Source: Cedecea lapagei
GTDB lineage: Bacteria > Pseudomonadota > Gammaproteobacteria > Enterobacterales > Enterobacteriaceae
Direction of reading: 5' to 3'
NCBI RefSeq assembly: GCF_900635955.1
Contig: NZ_LR134201.1
Span: forward strand, 2,356,001 to 2,420,000
DNA: 64,000 nt
The notes under the pieces are model-generated. The model did not search any database. It saw nothing but the letters and a program-made list of their open reading frames with translations, and was not told the DNA's origin. The position numbers and the translations under genes are program-made. Shown here piece after piece: positions 43,673-52,786 of the stretch (positions are counted from its first letter, which is position 1; each line of letters opens with the position of its first letter).

Positions 43673-43737
43673 TCTTTCCCGTTCAAAAGAGGCTTCTGCT
43701 GGCGGAGGCCTCTCCATCATCCGCGCAAGGATTTGCT

Positions 43738-44295
43738 ATGAGTCACGAACTGTCCATCCGACTTCGCCCGCTGGAGCGCGAAGATCTTCGTTTTGTCCAT
43801 CAGCTGGATAATAACGCCAGCGTAATGCGTTACTGGTTTGAAGAGCCTTATGAAGCCTTCGTTGAGCTTTCCGACCTGTATGACAAACACATCCACGACC
43901 AGAGCGAGCGCCGCTTTGTGATCGACTGCGGCGGTGTGAACGCAGGGCTGGTGGAGCTGGTGGAGATAGATCACGTTCATCGTCGCGCTGAATTTCAGAT
44001 AATCATTACCCCGGAGTTCCAGGGTAAAGGACTCGCCTCCCGCGCAGCCAGGCTGGCGATGGAGTACGGTTTTAGCGTACTCAACCTCTACAAGCTGTAC
44101 CTGATTGTTGATAAAGAGAATGAGAAAGCGGTACATATCTACAAAAAGCTGGGCTTTATCGTAGAGGGCGAGCTCCTCCATGAGTTCTTCATTAACGGCC
44201 AGTACCGCGACGCCATTCGGATGTGCATTTTCCAGCATCAGTTCCTGGCGCAAAAAACGCCTGAAAATACCCTGCTAAAACCTACCGCACAGTAG
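43738..44295 (+). CDS. speG: Spermidine N1-acetyltransferase SpeG
   Basis: A 185-residue GNAT enzyme that acetylates spermidine and spermine to limit polyamine toxicity. It starts MSHELSIRLRPLEREDLRFV as E. coli SpeG does. The acetyl-CoA loop is ITPEFQGKGLASRAARLAME, and IVDKENEKAVHIYKKLGFIV is the C-terminal GNAT motif. Acidic residues in the polyamine pocket (FEEPYEAFVELSDLYDKHIH) are present. A short spacer from ynfB suggests one transcript. Confidence 0.94.
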   Translation: MSHELSIRLRPLEREDLRFVHQLDNNASVMRYWFEEPYEAFVELSDLYDKHIHDQSERRFVIDCGGVNAGLVELVEIDHVHRRAEFQIIITPEFQGKGLASRAARLAMEYGFSVLNLYKLYLIVDKENEKAVHIYKKLGFIVEGELLHEFFINGQYRDAIRMCIFQHQFLAQKTPENTLLKPTAQ

Positions 44296-44581
44296 GGATT
44301 GCCCCTCCGGGCACAAGGTGAACGCCTGCCGGGCATGGCGTTCACCGGCCAGCAAATCGCCCCTTGCTACAGTCGCCCCCCACTCTGCTTTTCCCGTTTC
44401 GCTTATTTTCCCTTCGAACGCACAGTTTGCCCCGGCAAATCAACCAACAAGAACTAAAATTACCGGGTTGACCTATTTTTCGTTTAAAAGGTAATAACTA
44501 TCAAATTCGTAGGCCCATCCAGATTTTAATTATTGATCGTACAGACTATCGTTAGCGGGCATACATATAACGGAGAGCAAA
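44296..44581. other. katG upstream region, no operator recognised
   Basis: This 286-base region contains a C-rich stretch, then an AT-rich promoter area before katG. I looked for the ATAG-N7-CTAT repeats of OxyR and found only partial matches around 44548-44565. Confidence 0.4.
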
Positions 44582-46756
44582 ATGAGCAATTCTACTGACT
44601 TACACGACGCTTCCTCAGCGGGCGCAGGAAAGTGCCCATTTCACCACGGCCAGAGCACGGATATCGCCGGCGAAGGGACCAGCAATCAGGACTGGTGGCC
44701 GCATCAGCTGCGCGTCGACCTGTTAAACCAACACTCCAACCGCTCTAACCCGCTGGACAGCAGCTTCAGCTACCGCAAAGAGTTCAGCAAACTCGATTAC
44801 TACGCCCTGAAAGGCGATATCAAAGCGGTATTAACCGACTCTCAGTCCTGGTGGCCTGCAGACTGGGGCAGCTATATCGGCCTCTTTATCCGTATGGCGT
44901 GGCACAGCGCAGGCACCTATCGCTCCCGCGATGGCCGCGGTGGCTCCGGACGCGGTCAACAGCGTTTTGCTCCTTTGAACTCCTGGCCGGACAACGTCAG
45001 CCTGGATAAATCCCGCCGCCTGCTGTGGCCCGTTAAACAAAAGTATGGCCAGAAAATTTCCTGGGCTGACCTGATTATTCTTGCCGGTAACGTGGCGCTG
45101 GAAAACGCGGGCTTCCGTACCTTTGGCTTCGGTGCCGGTCGTGAAGACGTGTGGGAACCAGACCTCGACGTTAACTGGGGCAGCGAGAAAGAGTGGCTTG
45201 AGCACCGCCACCCGGAATCTCTGGCTCAAGCCCCGCTGGGCGCGACTGAAATGGGTCTGATTTACGTTAACCCGGAAGGCCCTGAGCACAGCGGCGACCC
45301 ACTATCAGCCGCACCAGCCATTCGTGCCACCTTCGGCAACATGGGCATGAACGACGAAGAGATTGTGGCGCTGATTGCCGGCGGCCACACTTTAGGTAAA
45401 ACCCACGGCTCCGCTGCCGCCACCCACGTGGGTGCCGACCCGGAAGATGCTCCGCTTGAGGCCCAGGGTCTTGGCTGGGCAAACAGCTATAACAGCGGCG
45501 TCGGCGCCGATGCCATTACCTCTGGCCTGGAAGTGGTCTGGACGCAAACGCCAACCCAGTGGAGCAACTACTTCTTTGAAAACCTGTTTGGCTACGACTG
45601 GGTACAAACCCGCAGCCCGGCAGGCGCCATCCAGTTTGAGGCGACCAACGGCCCGGATATCATCCCGGATCCGTTTGACCCGGCCAAAAAACGCAAACCA
45701 ACTATGCTGGTAACCGACCTTACGCTGCGCTTCGATCCGGAGTTCGAGAAAATTTCTCGCCGCTTCCTGAACGACCCGCAGGCCTTTAACGAGGCCTTTG
45801 CCCGGGCATGGTATAAGCTGACGCACCGCGATATGGGGCCAAAGGCACGTTACATCGGGCCGGAAGTGCCAAAAGAAGATCTGATTTGGCAGGATCCGTT
45901 GCCTGAAGCAACGCACGCGCCGTCCAGCGCCGACATCGAAGCGCTGAAGCAGGCGATTGCGGATTCCGGCCTGTCGGTCAGCGAACTGGTCTCCGTTGCG
46001 TGGGCATCAGCCTCAACGTTCCGTGGCGGCGACAAACGCGGCGGCGCAAACGGTGCCCGACTGGCTCTGGCTCCGCAGCGCGGCTGGGAAGTCAACGCCG
46101 TTGCGGCTCGTGCCCTGCCGGTGCTGGAAGCCATTCAAAAAGCATCCGGTAAAGCGTCTCTGGCCGATGTTATCGTGCTGGCTGGGGTCGTTGGTATCGA
46201 AAAAGCCAGCCACAGCAAAGTGCCGTTTACCCCGGGCCGCGTTGACGCTACCCAGGATCAGACCGACATCGAATCCTTTGAGCTGTTGAAACCGGCTGCC
46301 GATGGCTTCAGAAACTACCGCCGCATCGCCAATGCCACTTCTACCGAAGCACTGCTGATCGACAAGGCGCAGCAGTTGACGCTGACCGCACCTGAACTTA
46401 CGGTGCTGATTGGTGGTCTGCGAGCGCTTGGGATTAACTATGACGGAAGCCAGCACGGCGTGCTGACCTCTCGTCCTGGCGAGCTGACTAACGATTTCTT
46501 CGTCAACCTGCTGGATATGCGTACCGAGTGGAAAGCCGCTGACGCAAGTTCTGAACTGTTCGAGGGACGCGATCGCCTTAGCGGTGAAGTTAAATACACC
46601 GGTACCCGCGCCGATCTGGTCTTTGGCTCTAACGCGGTGCTGCGTTCGCTGGCAGAAGTTTATGCAAGTCAGGATGCAGAAGAGAAATTTACCAAAGACT
46701 TTATCGCCGCCTGGACGAAGGTCATGAACCTTGACCGTTTCGACCTGCAGCAATAA
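44582..46756 (+). CDS. katG: Catalase-peroxidase KatG
   Basis: A 724-residue bifunctional haem enzyme that removes H2O2. Visible catalytic residues: Arg104, Trp107 and His108 in RMAWHSAGTYR (distal side), Tyr228 in GLIYVNPEGP and Met254 in FGNMGM (with Trp107 the Met-Tyr-Trp adduct), and proximal His269 in GGHTLGKTHG. The second, non-haem domain runs from about 430 to the end. The ribosome site GGAGAG precedes the ATG. It is monocistronic, with a double terminator. Regulation by OxyR is expected, but no clear site is seen. Confidence 0.97.
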   Translation: MSNSTDLHDASSAGAGKCPFHHGQSTDIAGEGTSNQDWWPHQLRVDLLNQHSNRSNPLDSSFSYRKEFSKLDYYALKGDIKAVLTDSQSWWPADWGSYIGLFIRMAWHSAGTYRSRDGRGGSGRGQQRFAPLNSWPDNVSLDKSRRLLWPVKQKYGQKISWADLIILAGNVALENAGFRTFGFGAGREDVWEPDLDVNWGSEKEWLEHRHPESLAQAPLGATEMGLIYVNPEGPEHSGDPLSAAPAIRATFGNMGMNDEEIVALIAGGHTLGKTHGSAAATHVGADPEDAPLEAQGLGWANSYNSGVGADAITSGLEVVWTQTPTQWSNYFFENLFGYDWVQTRSPAGAIQFEATNGPDIIPDPFDPAKKRKPTMLVTDLTLRFDPEFEKISRRFLNDPQAFNEAFARAWYKLTHRDMGPKARYIGPEVPKEDLIWQDPLPEATHAPSSADIEALKQAIADSGLSVSELVSVAWASASTFRGGDKRGGANGARLALAPQRGWEVNAVAARALPVLEAIQKASGKASLADVIVLAGVVGIEKASHSKVPFTPGRVDATQDQTDIESFELLKPAADGFRNYRRIANATSTEALLIDKAQQLTLTAPELTVLIGGLRALGINYDGSQHGVLTSRPGELTNDFFVNLLDMRTEWKAADASSELFEGRDRLSGEVKYTGTRADLVFGSNAVLRSLAEVYASQDAEEKFTKDFIAAWTKVMNLDRFDLQQ

Positions 46757-46762
46757 GTAAAA

Positions 46763-46790
46763 GGGAGGCCTTTAGCCTCCCCCTGTTTTA
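46763..46790. terminator. Bidirectional hairpin after katG
   Basis: GGGAGGC pairs with GCCTCCC around CTTTA. On the minus strand TTTTACTT follows, so it ends the leftward frmA transcript. On the plus strand CCTGTTTTA follows, so it may also act for katG. Confidence 0.75.
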
Positions 46791-46799
46791 GCGTTATAC

Positions 46800-46825
46800 G
46801 GGAAGGTATTATGCCTTCCCTTTTT
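46800..46825 (+). terminator. Second terminator after katG
   Basis: GGGAAGG-tattatg-CCTTCCC is followed by TTTTTATT on the plus strand, a standard intrinsic terminator. Confidence 0.85.
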
Positions 46826-46830
46826 ATTGC

Positions 46831-47949
46831 TTACTCTTCGCCGAAATGGATCACGGTGCGAATCGATTTCCCTTCATGCATCAGGTCAAACGCTTCGTTG
46901 ATCTTGTCCAGCGGCATACGGTGAGTAATGAACGGATCGAGATTGATTTTGCCCGCCATCGCATCTTCCACCATACCAGGCAGTTGGGTACGCCCTTTCA
47001 CGCCACCAAAGGCGGAACCACGCCATACGCGACCGGTAACCAGCTGGAATGGACGAGTTTTAATTTCCTGACCTGCACCAGCCACGCCGATAATCACGCT
47101 CTCGCCCCAGCCTTTATGGCAGCATTCCAGCGCGGAACGCATCACGTTCACGTTACCGATGCATTCGAAGCTGTAATCAACGCCGCCGTCAGTCAGCTCG
47201 ACGATCACATCCTGAATGGGTTTCTCGTGATCCTTCGGGTTGATGCAGTCGGTCGCGCCCATCTCACGTGCGAGGGTAAACTTCTCCGGGTTGGTATCGA
47301 TGGCAATAATTCGCCCTGCCTTTGCCTGCACCGCGCCCTGAATCACCGCCAGACCAATGCCGCCGAGGCCGAACACGGCAACGGTATCGCCCTCTTTGAC
47401 TTTCGCCGTATTGTGAACCGCGCCAATCCCGGTCGTCACGCCGCAGCCCAGCAGGCAGACTTTGTCCAGCGGCGCCTGCTCATTAACTTTCGCCAGGGAG
47501 ATCTCCGCTACAACGGTGTATTCGCTGAAGGTGCTGGTGCCCATGTAGTGATAGATTGGCTCGCCGTTGTAGGAGAAGCGGGTGGTGCCATCCGGCATAA
47601 GCCCTTTACCCTGGGTGGCGCGTACGGCCTGGCAAAGGTTGGTTTTACCGGACTTACAGAACTTACACTCGCGACATTCGGCGGTGTAAAGCGGGATGAC
47701 ATGATCGCCCGGCTTCAGGCTGGTCACGCCCTCGCCCACTTCCACCACGATGCCGCCGCCTTCGTGACCCAGCACCGCCGGGAACACCCCTTCCGGGTCA
47801 TCGCCCGAGAGCGTAAAAGCATCGGTATGGCAGACGCCTGTATGGGTGATTTTTACCAGCACTTCGCCTTTTTGCGGCGGCGCAACGTCGATTTCAACAA
47901 TTTCTAAAGGTTTACCCGGCCCAAAGGCCACCGCAGCACGTGATTTCAT
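46831..47949 (-). CDS. frmA: S-(hydroxymethyl)glutathione dehydrogenase (class III alcohol dehydrogenase)
   Basis: A 372-residue zinc enzyme that oxidises the formaldehyde-glutathione adduct and also reduces S-nitrosoglutathione. Catalytic zinc ligands: Cys in HTGVCHTDAFTLSG, His-Glu in LGHEGGGIV, and Cys in LLGCGVTTGIG. Structural zinc: four Cys in ECRECKFCKSGKTNLC. The NAD fold has VFGLGGIGLAVIQGA. It is the second gene of an frmR-frmA operon, 28 bases after frmR. No frmB follows; the next feature is the katG terminator region. Confidence 0.96.
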   Translation of the reverse strand: MKSRAAVAFGPGKPLEIVEIDVAPPQKGEVLVKITHTGVCHTDAFTLSGDDPEGVFPAVLGHEGGGIVVEVGEGVTSLKPGDHVIPLYTAECRECKFCKSGKTNLCQAVRATQGKGLMPDGTTRFSYNGEPIYHYMGTSTFSEYTVVAEISLAKVNEQAPLDKVCLLGCGVTTGIGAVHNTAKVKEGDTVAVFGLGGIGLAVIQGAVQAKAGRIIAIDTNPEKFTLAREMGATDCINPKDHEKPIQDVIVELTDGGVDYSFECIGNVNVMRSALECCHKGWGESVIIGVAGAGQEIKTRPFQLVTGRVWRGSAFGGVKGRTQLPGMVEDAMAGKINLDPFITHRMPLDKINEAFDLMHEGKSIRTVIHFGEE

Positions 47950-47977
47950 GAGTTTATTCCTGTTGGTGAGGGTGTTT

Positions 47978-48253
47978 TTATTTTAGATAAGAGCGCAGCA
48001 AATTCCCGACTTCCGCCATCCGCAGCGCGCGCTGCTCTTCAGAGGTGTCGCCGGTCACCAGCTCGTCTTTAAGGTGAATTTCCATCATTTCGCCCATCAG
48101 GCCGTTCGCCGCCCCGCGAACGGCGGCGATCTGCTGCAAAATAGCCAGACACGGCTCGCCGTTTTCCAGCGCGCGCTCAAGCGCCTCCGTCTGGCCGCGA
48201 ATGCGCCTGACGCGGGTCAAAATGCGTTTTTTGTCTTCCGGAGAGTGTGGCAT
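47978..48253 (-). CDS. frmR: FrmR, formaldehyde-responsive repressor
   Basis: A 91-residue DUF156/CsoR-RcnR family helical repressor. It begins MPHSPEDKKRILTRVRRIRG with the conserved Pro2 and has Cys in GEPCLAILQQIAAVRGAANG. Pro2 and Cys35-type residues form the formaldehyde cross-link in E. coli FrmR; His60 is replaced here by a Glu region (EMMEIHLKDELV). It controls the downstream frmA. The operator lies at 48267-48289, just upstream of its start. Confidence 0.93.
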   Translation of the reverse strand: MPHSPEDKKRILTRVRRIRGQTEALERALENGEPCLAILQQIAAVRGAANGLMGEMMEIHLKDELVTGDTSEEQRALRMAEVGNLLRSYLK

Positions 48254-48266
48254 AGCGGCCCCATCA

Positions 48267-48289
48267 ATACTGTAGGGGGGTATAGTACC
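48267..48289. promoter_or_regulatory. FrmR operator
   Basis: ATACTGTA-GGGGGG-TATAGTAC: an inverted repeat around a G6 run, the classic site of RcnR/FrmR-type repressors (TACT-G6-N-AGTA). It is 14 bases upstream of frmR. Confidence 0.85.
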
Positions 48290-48411
48290 GTAATTTTTAG
48301 GTTATTGATAATTTGATGTTTTGTCTAATTATTAATCAATAGAGATAAAAGAAAGCCTGCGCAACGATAAACGCCCCCGAATCACGAGAGCGTTGTGGTA
48401 CGCGCCCGGCC

Positions 48412-48804
48412 TTATTGAGTCATAGAGACAGGTGAGGCTCTTCTGCCCCTGCCGAATGAACTGTTCAGACGATCGATCTCACTGAAAAGCACCATCAGAT
48501 CGTTGCTGTCCAGCCCAATCAGGCCAAGTTCATGAACCAGAGATTCAAGGAGCAGATGCTTACGGGCATCAGGAGAACCAGAGGACAGCGCCGCTTCAAT
48601 CAGCACGAAGTTAGCACTACGCGGTGATTCCAGATCGGGGTATGTTGGATCCACATAAAGCGAGTCATCATCAAGGCTGATAAAGCGCTGGAACAGATCG
48701 TTATGGGGGTAGCCGGTTTTCACCGTGGCGGCGTGAATGGCGGTCGAAATTCTTTTTTTATCTAACGTACCAGTGTTTCGCAGTGTGATGGTAAATATGG
48801 GCAT
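48412..48804 (-). CDS. Tautomerase-superfamily protein
   Basis: A 130-residue protein. The initiator Met is followed by Pro (MPIFTITLRNTGTLDKKRIS), as required for the catalytic amino-terminal Pro of 4-oxalocrotonate tautomerase-type enzymes. The length suggests a duplicated beta-alpha-beta unit (ERL-like), with RFISLDDDSLYVDPTYPDLE between the halves. The start is set at 48804; the longer frame would hide Pro2. The region around it is AT-rich. The substrate is unknown. Confidence 0.75.
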   Translation of the reverse strand: MPIFTITLRNTGTLDKKRISTAIHAATVKTGYPHNDLFQRFISLDDDSLYVDPTYPDLESPRSANFVLIEAALSSGSPDARKHLLLESLVHELGLIGLDSNDLMVLFSEIDRLNSSFGRGRRASPVSMTQ

Positions 48805-49002
48805 GGTCTGACTCCTCAGGTAGTAAAAAGAGTCTACTGACTTCCGTTCCAATAGATAGTCTGGAAACTGTTTCGCACTGTAACCAGTCTGCCCCCCACC
48901 CGCGAAAGGCTGCCAGACCCGACGGCTTAATTAGTATGGAATAAACAATTCTCAGGTTACTGACTAAATACAGGTTCGTAATTAACTGAATTGCCAAGGG
49001 TC

Positions 49003-49467
49003 TTATTTTAGTTGCAGCTCCATGCGGATATCGGCTTCAAGGTATTTATTGTCTTGAAGCTCCACCTCTACAAACCCATATTTACGATAGAGGTTAACTG
49101 CAGCAACGAGGGTGCCGGTAGTAAACAGAATGACTTTCTTTGCGCCGCGTTCACGAGCAAAGGCAATGCCTTTCTCCATTAAGATATTGCCGATCTTTTT
49201 CCCTTTGCATTTTTCTGTTACAGCCAGCTTTGCCAGTTCAAAGTTACCATCTGATTTAGGAATCATGGCGACAGTACCAACGTTTTCATTATCAATTTGG
49301 GCAAAAAAGATGGCGCCCCCTGGAGACAGAATATACTCTTCAGGGTTGTTCAATATCTCCAAATCCACAGGCTCAACGCTAACATATTTCTCAAGCCATT
49401 CAATTGATAAAGATATAAAATCTTTACGGTACTCATCCCGCCACTCTACTAAGCTCACATTATTCAT
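49003..49467 (-). CDS. GNAT family N-acetyltransferase
   Basis: A 154-residue acetyltransferase. Acetyl-CoA site: AVTEKCKGKKIGNILMEKGI. C-terminal motif: FTTGTLVAAVNLYRKYGFVE. The codon use is more AT-rich than its neighbours (many Lys, Asn and Ile codons), which suggests horizontal acquisition. The substrate is unknown. It is a lone gene, with about 200 bases on its left and 380 bases on its right. Confidence 0.85.
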   Translation of the reverse strand: MNNVSLVEWRDEYRKDFISLSIEWLEKYVSVEPVDLEILNNPEEYILSPGGAIFFAQIDNENVGTVAMIPKSDGNFELAKLAVTEKCKGKKIGNILMEKGIAFARERGAKKVILFTTGTLVAAVNLYRKYGFVEVELQDNKYLEADIRMELQLK

Positions 49468-49652
49468 ATTCGACTCTGATTTTGTCCATTTCGACTTGAA
49501 AAGTTGAAGAATTATAGAGTTTATGCATGTTTAAACAAGTCATCTCTTCATATGGCATATGATCTGAGCGGTCCTGTAGAGAAGCCAATCTTACGGCTAT
49601 GATTTACAGTTATTGTGAGCCAGACAGACTGGATTGTGGGCCGGAGGGATTT
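49468..49652. other. AT-rich gap, nothing recognised
   Basis: Together with the uncertain small ORF this makes a 382-base stretch without a firm gene between the acetyltransferase and the GlxA-type regulator. No terminator, operator or repeat stands out. Confidence 0.4.
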
Positions 49653-49835
49653 CTATTGCGAGCCGTTAAAATTAGCCACCGGCAAAAGCGGTATCCTCGC
49701 CCGAGTAACGACCGGGATCTGGATGGTAAACAGGCGCTGCAGCTCCCCTGCTTCGGCAAACATAGCGGTGTTTTTACTTCCGCCTACCAGCCTGATATCT
49801 TTGCTCTGGGCCGCAAATATGGATGTAAAATCCAT
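49653..49835 (-). CDS. Possible small ORF after the GlxA-type gene
   Basis: A 60-codon frame begins at ATG 49835, 15 bases past the stop of the GlxA-type regulator and in the same direction (GTG 49841 is an alternative). Codon use looks ordinary for the genome (MDFTSIFAAQSKDIRLVGGS). I do not recognise it. It may be a real small gene, a gene remnant, or chance. Confidence 0.3.
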   Translation of the reverse strand: MDFTSIFAAQSKDIRLVGGSKNTAMFAEAGELQRLFTIQIPVVTRARIPLLPVANFNGSQ

Positions 49836-49849
49836 CGCCACTGCCAGTT

Positions 49850-50794
49850 TTAGGCTTGCAGTTCGTCATCCCCACGCGCCTGACGGCGTATTACCTGCGG
49901 CGGCTGGCCGTAGGCGCGAAGAAACGCCCGCCGCATTCTGTCACGCTCACCAAACCCGGTCTGTCGGGCCACTTCATCAATAGAGCGGGCGCTGGTTTCA
50001 AGCAGCATGCGGGCGGATTCCAGGCGTAAATGTTCTATTGCGCGAGCGGGCGACTGCCCGGTTTCGGCCTGAAAACTGCGGCTGAACTGGCGGGGCGACA
50101 AATTGGCAACCGCGGCCAGTTCTTCAACATTTAAAGCATTTTCCAGATGCGCTCTTGCGTAGGTCATCACTTTTTGGATGCGATCGGATTTTGGCTCCAG
50201 CTCAAGCAGAGATGAAAACTGTGACTGACCGCCGGAACGGCGATGATAGAGCACCAGCTTGCGGGCGATCGTGCGAGCGATATCAGCACCCAGATCGTCC
50301 TCAATCAGCGCCAGCGCCAAATCGATGGCCGCCGTCATGCCTGCAGAGGTCCAGTACGGGCCATCGCAAATAAAGATCTTGTCCTCTTCTACACGTATGC
50401 CCGGAAAACGCTGCTGCAGCTCACGCGCATACATCCAGTGGGTGGTGGCTCTCCTGCCCTCCAGCAGCCCGGCTTCGGCCAATAAAAAGGTCCCCAGGCA
50501 CGCTGCCGCCACGCGGCGGGCATAGGCCGCGGCCTGGCGAACAAAATCAATCGTCGCAGGGGAAGCCTGCTCCATAGTGGCGCCGAACAGCAGGAGATCA
50601 TACTGCGTATCGGCCATTGATTCGGTCATTACGTCAAAACCGGCGGAGGTCTGAACTCTGCCGCCGTGCTCTGACAGCAAATGCAGCTCATAGATCGGCT
50701 CTCCTGCCATCAGGTTAGCAACCTCAAATGCCGTGATGACGGCAAAGCCCATGGTGGAATACCCGGGGGTAACAACAAAACCAACCTTCTGCAT
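49850..50794 (-). CDS. GlxA family transcriptional regulator (DJ-1/PfpI plus AraC domains)
   Basis: A 314-residue regulator of the same architecture as ftrA. Residues 1-175 are the amidase-like DJ-1 domain (VGFVVTPGYSTMGFAVITAF), with Cys in the elbow position (VAAACLGTFLLAEAGLL). Residues 205-310 hold two AraC HTHs (NVEELAAVANLSPRQFSRSF and SIDEVARQTGFGERDRMRRA). The start at 50794 (MQKVGFVVT) is favoured; the longer frame adds a hydrophobic tail not expected. It is divergent from an SDR gene by 117 bases and probably controls it. Confidence 0.87.
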   Translation of the reverse strand: MQKVGFVVTPGYSTMGFAVITAFEVANLMAGEPIYELHLLSEHGGRVQTSAGFDVMTESMADTQYDLLLFGATMEQASPATIDFVRQAAAYARRVAAACLGTFLLAEAGLLEGRRATTHWMYARELQQRFPGIRVEEDKIFICDGPYWTSAGMTAAIDLALALIEDDLGADIARTIARKLVLYHRRSGGQSQFSSLLELEPKSDRIQKVMTYARAHLENALNVEELAAVANLSPRQFSRSFQAETGQSPARAIEHLRLESARMLLETSARSIDEVARQTGFGERDRMRRAFLRAYGQPPQVIRRQARGDDELQA

Positions 50795-50911
50795 GATCCA
50801 CACCGCCGCAATTAATAACGTCATAAAAAGACGTTTATATGACATTTATGACACAAAAAGCCAGTGTTAATGTTGCCTTCGTCAACTAACCCCCTTTTCA
50901 GGAGTCACAAA

Positions 50912-51709
50912 ATGAGTAATGCATCTAAAGGTACGGCGCTGATCACTGGCGCGTCAGCAGGTATTGGCGCAGTGTATGCGGACCGCCTGGCTAAACGTGG
51001 CTATGACCTGATTCTGGTAGCCCGTAATGCTGATCGTCTGAACCAGGTTGCCGAACGCATTCGCCATGAGAGTGGCCGGTCAGTGCAGGTCATTGCGGCA
51101 GATCTGGGTAACACCGAGGACCTGCAGCGGGTAGAAGCACGTTTAAAAAACGACGAATCTATTTCGCTGCTGGTTAACAACGCGGGCTTTGGCTCAAAGG
51201 AAAGCGTGCTGGAAGCCAGCGTGGATGAAATGACCGCGATGATCGACCTCAACGTTACGGCGTTAACCCGTCTGACCTACGCTGTGGCTCCGGCGATGGC
51301 TGCCCGCCGGCAGGGCACGATAATTAACATTGCCTCGATTGTGGCCATCGCACCAGAGTTACTGAACGGAGTGTATGGCGCCAGCAAAGCCTATGTGCTG
51401 GCCTTGACCCACTCTTTACAGCACGAGCTGGCAGAGTCAGGCGTGCGCATTCAGGCCGTGCTGCCTGGCGCTACTGCCACAGACTTCTGGAATATTGCCG
51501 GCGTTGGTGGGCATGAAAACTTACCGCAAGACTGGGTAATGCGAACGGAAGATATGGTCGATGCCGCGCTTGTTGGGCTTGACGCTGGTGAGAAAGTGAC
51601 GATACCGGCGCTGCAGGAAGGCAGCGACTGGGATAACTGGGAAGCCGAACGCCGGGCAGTTAGCACCCGCCTGAGTGCAGCCCAACCAGCCCCGCGTTAC
51701 GTCCGATAG
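50912..51709 (+). CDS. Short-chain dehydrogenase/reductase (classical SDR)
   Basis: A 265-residue oxidoreductase. Cofactor motif TALITGASAGIGAVYADRLA; LLVNNAGFGSKESVLEASVD; catalytic Ser in IINIASIVAIAPELLNG; Tyr-x-x-x-Lys in YGASKAYVLALTHSL. AGGAGT lies seven bases before ATG 50912. It is divergent from the GlxA-type regulator, and a hairpin terminator follows. The substrate is unknown. Confidence 0.88.
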   Translation: MSNASKGTALITGASAGIGAVYADRLAKRGYDLILVARNADRLNQVAERIRHESGRSVQVIAADLGNTEDLQRVEARLKNDESISLLVNNAGFGSKESVLEASVDEMTAMIDLNVTALTRLTYAVAPAMAARRQGTIINIASIVAIAPELLNGVYGASKAYVLALTHSLQHELAESGVRIQAVLPGATATDFWNIAGVGGHENLPQDWVMRTEDMVDAALVGLDAGEKVTIPALQEGSDWDNWEAERRAVSTRLSAAQPAPRYVR

Positions 51710-51733
51710 TCATTGTCGCTATTTTAAATCCAA

Positions 51734-51755
51734 AATGCCGCCTGCTGGCGGCATT
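51734..51755 (+). terminator. Terminator-like hairpin after the SDR gene
   Basis: AATGCCGCC-tgct-GGCGGCATT is a perfect nine-base-pair stem 25 bases after the stop. There is no long T-run. Confidence 0.6.
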
Positions 51756-51797
51756 ACTGCGTTCGGCAGCGTAAAGCATAACCTCAACAGCCAAATG

Positions 51798-51820
51798 CAA
51801 ATGATAATGAGTATCATTTG
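51798..51820. promoter_or_regulatory. Fur box upstream of the chaN-tonB-peptidase-receptor cassette
   Basis: CAAATGATA-atgag-TATCATTTG is a perfect inverted repeat with nine-base arms, matching the Fur consensus of GATAAT hexamers. It lies about 87 bases before the ChaN-type gene. It is the strongest regulatory site in the window after the FrmR operator. Confidence 0.88.
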
Positions 51821-51906
51821 ATCGAATTGTTTGTTAACATCCCGCCCGCTATACATCATCGATATCAATATAAACAGCCAGTGAAGGCTACCTCCGGGCA
51901 AAAGAT

Positions 51907-52779
51907 ATGCGTAAAAAATTGATCCTTTCGTCTTTGATAGCGTTAGCCAGCCTGGGCCTCAGCGCCTGCAGCCAAACCACTCACACTCCTCCAGCGGCCA
52001 GCCAGGCCGCCATTGCTCGCGGGCAAATCATTGATTTGCACAGCGGCGAAACGCTAACCGATCGGCAGTTACTGGTTAAGCTCGCTGGCGCTCAACGGCT
52101 TATCGTCGGCGAAAAACACGATAACGCCGAACATCATCAGATTGAGCTCTGGCTGATGCAAAACCTGGCTCGGGAACGCCCTCAGGGCAGCGTGCTGCTG
52201 GAGATGTTGACGGCAGGCCAGCAACCGCGCGTCACCAGGGTTAAAAGCTGGCTGAAGGAAGACCCGCTGGTGCGGGATGGCCGAATCCAGGAACTGCTTA
52301 GCTGGCAAAAAGGCTGGCCGTGGGAGATGTACGGCAGCGTTGTCACCGAGGCGCTTCGTGCCCCTTACCCTCTGCTCAATGCGAATATCAACCGCGACGA
52401 GATAATGCGTCTTTATAAAGAGCCGCGCTTCCCTGAAGGCAAACTTTCGACGGCCCCTGCCGTGCAGGCCGCGCTGAAGGAAACCATTATTGCGATGCAC
52501 GAGGGGAATATTGAAGGCCAGCAGCTTACGGCGATGCTGGCGATTCAGCAGCAGCGTGACCGCTATATGGCGCAACAATTGCTGAATGCCCCCGCACCCG
52601 CGCTGTTGATTGCTGGCGGCTACCACGCGTCCAAAAGCTTCGGCGTTCCGCTACATATGGAAGATCTCTCCCCTTCATCACGGCCGGTTGTGCTGATGCT
52701 GGCGGAAAAAGGGATGAACGTCACCGAGGCTCAGGCTGATTACGTCTGGTTAGTCACCCCGGTCGCAGCAAAACGGTAA
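51907..52779 (+). CDS. ChaN family lipoprotein (haem/iron-associated)
   Basis: A 290-residue lipoprotein. Signal: MRKKLILSSLIALASLGLSA followed by the lipobox Cys (LSAC). The family signature is VGEKHDNAEHHQIELWLMQN (about 71-90) and, at the end, IAGGYHASKSFGVPLHM. Campylobacter ChaN binds haem pairs and is iron-regulated, and proteins of this family recur in haem and iron clusters. It is the first gene of the cassette, directly after the Fur box, and only 7 bases separate it from the TonB-like gene. It is likely anchored in the outer or inner membrane facing the periplasm. Confidence 0.88.
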   Translation: MRKKLILSSLIALASLGLSACSQTTHTPPAASQAAIARGQIIDLHSGETLTDRQLLVKLAGAQRLIVGEKHDNAEHHQIELWLMQNLARERPQGSVLLEMLTAGQQPRVTRVKSWLKEDPLVRDGRIQELLSWQKGWPWEMYGSVVTEALRAPYPLLNANINRDEIMRLYKEPRFPEGKLSTAPAVQAALKETIIAMHEGNIEGQQLTAMLAIQQQRDRYMAQQLLNAPAPALLIAGGYHASKSFGVPLHMEDLSPSSRPVVLMLAEKGMNVTEAQADYVWLVTPVAAKR

Positions 52780-52786
52780 GCCGGGA

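Noticed and set aside
44440..44581. OxyR operator before katG
   Set aside because: Expected from E. coli biology, but only scattered CTAT half-sites are present without the required spacing.
46846..47907. A 353-codon plus-strand frame opposite frmA
   Set aside because: frmA is unambiguous by its zinc ligands; the opposite frame is a product of high-GC third positions.
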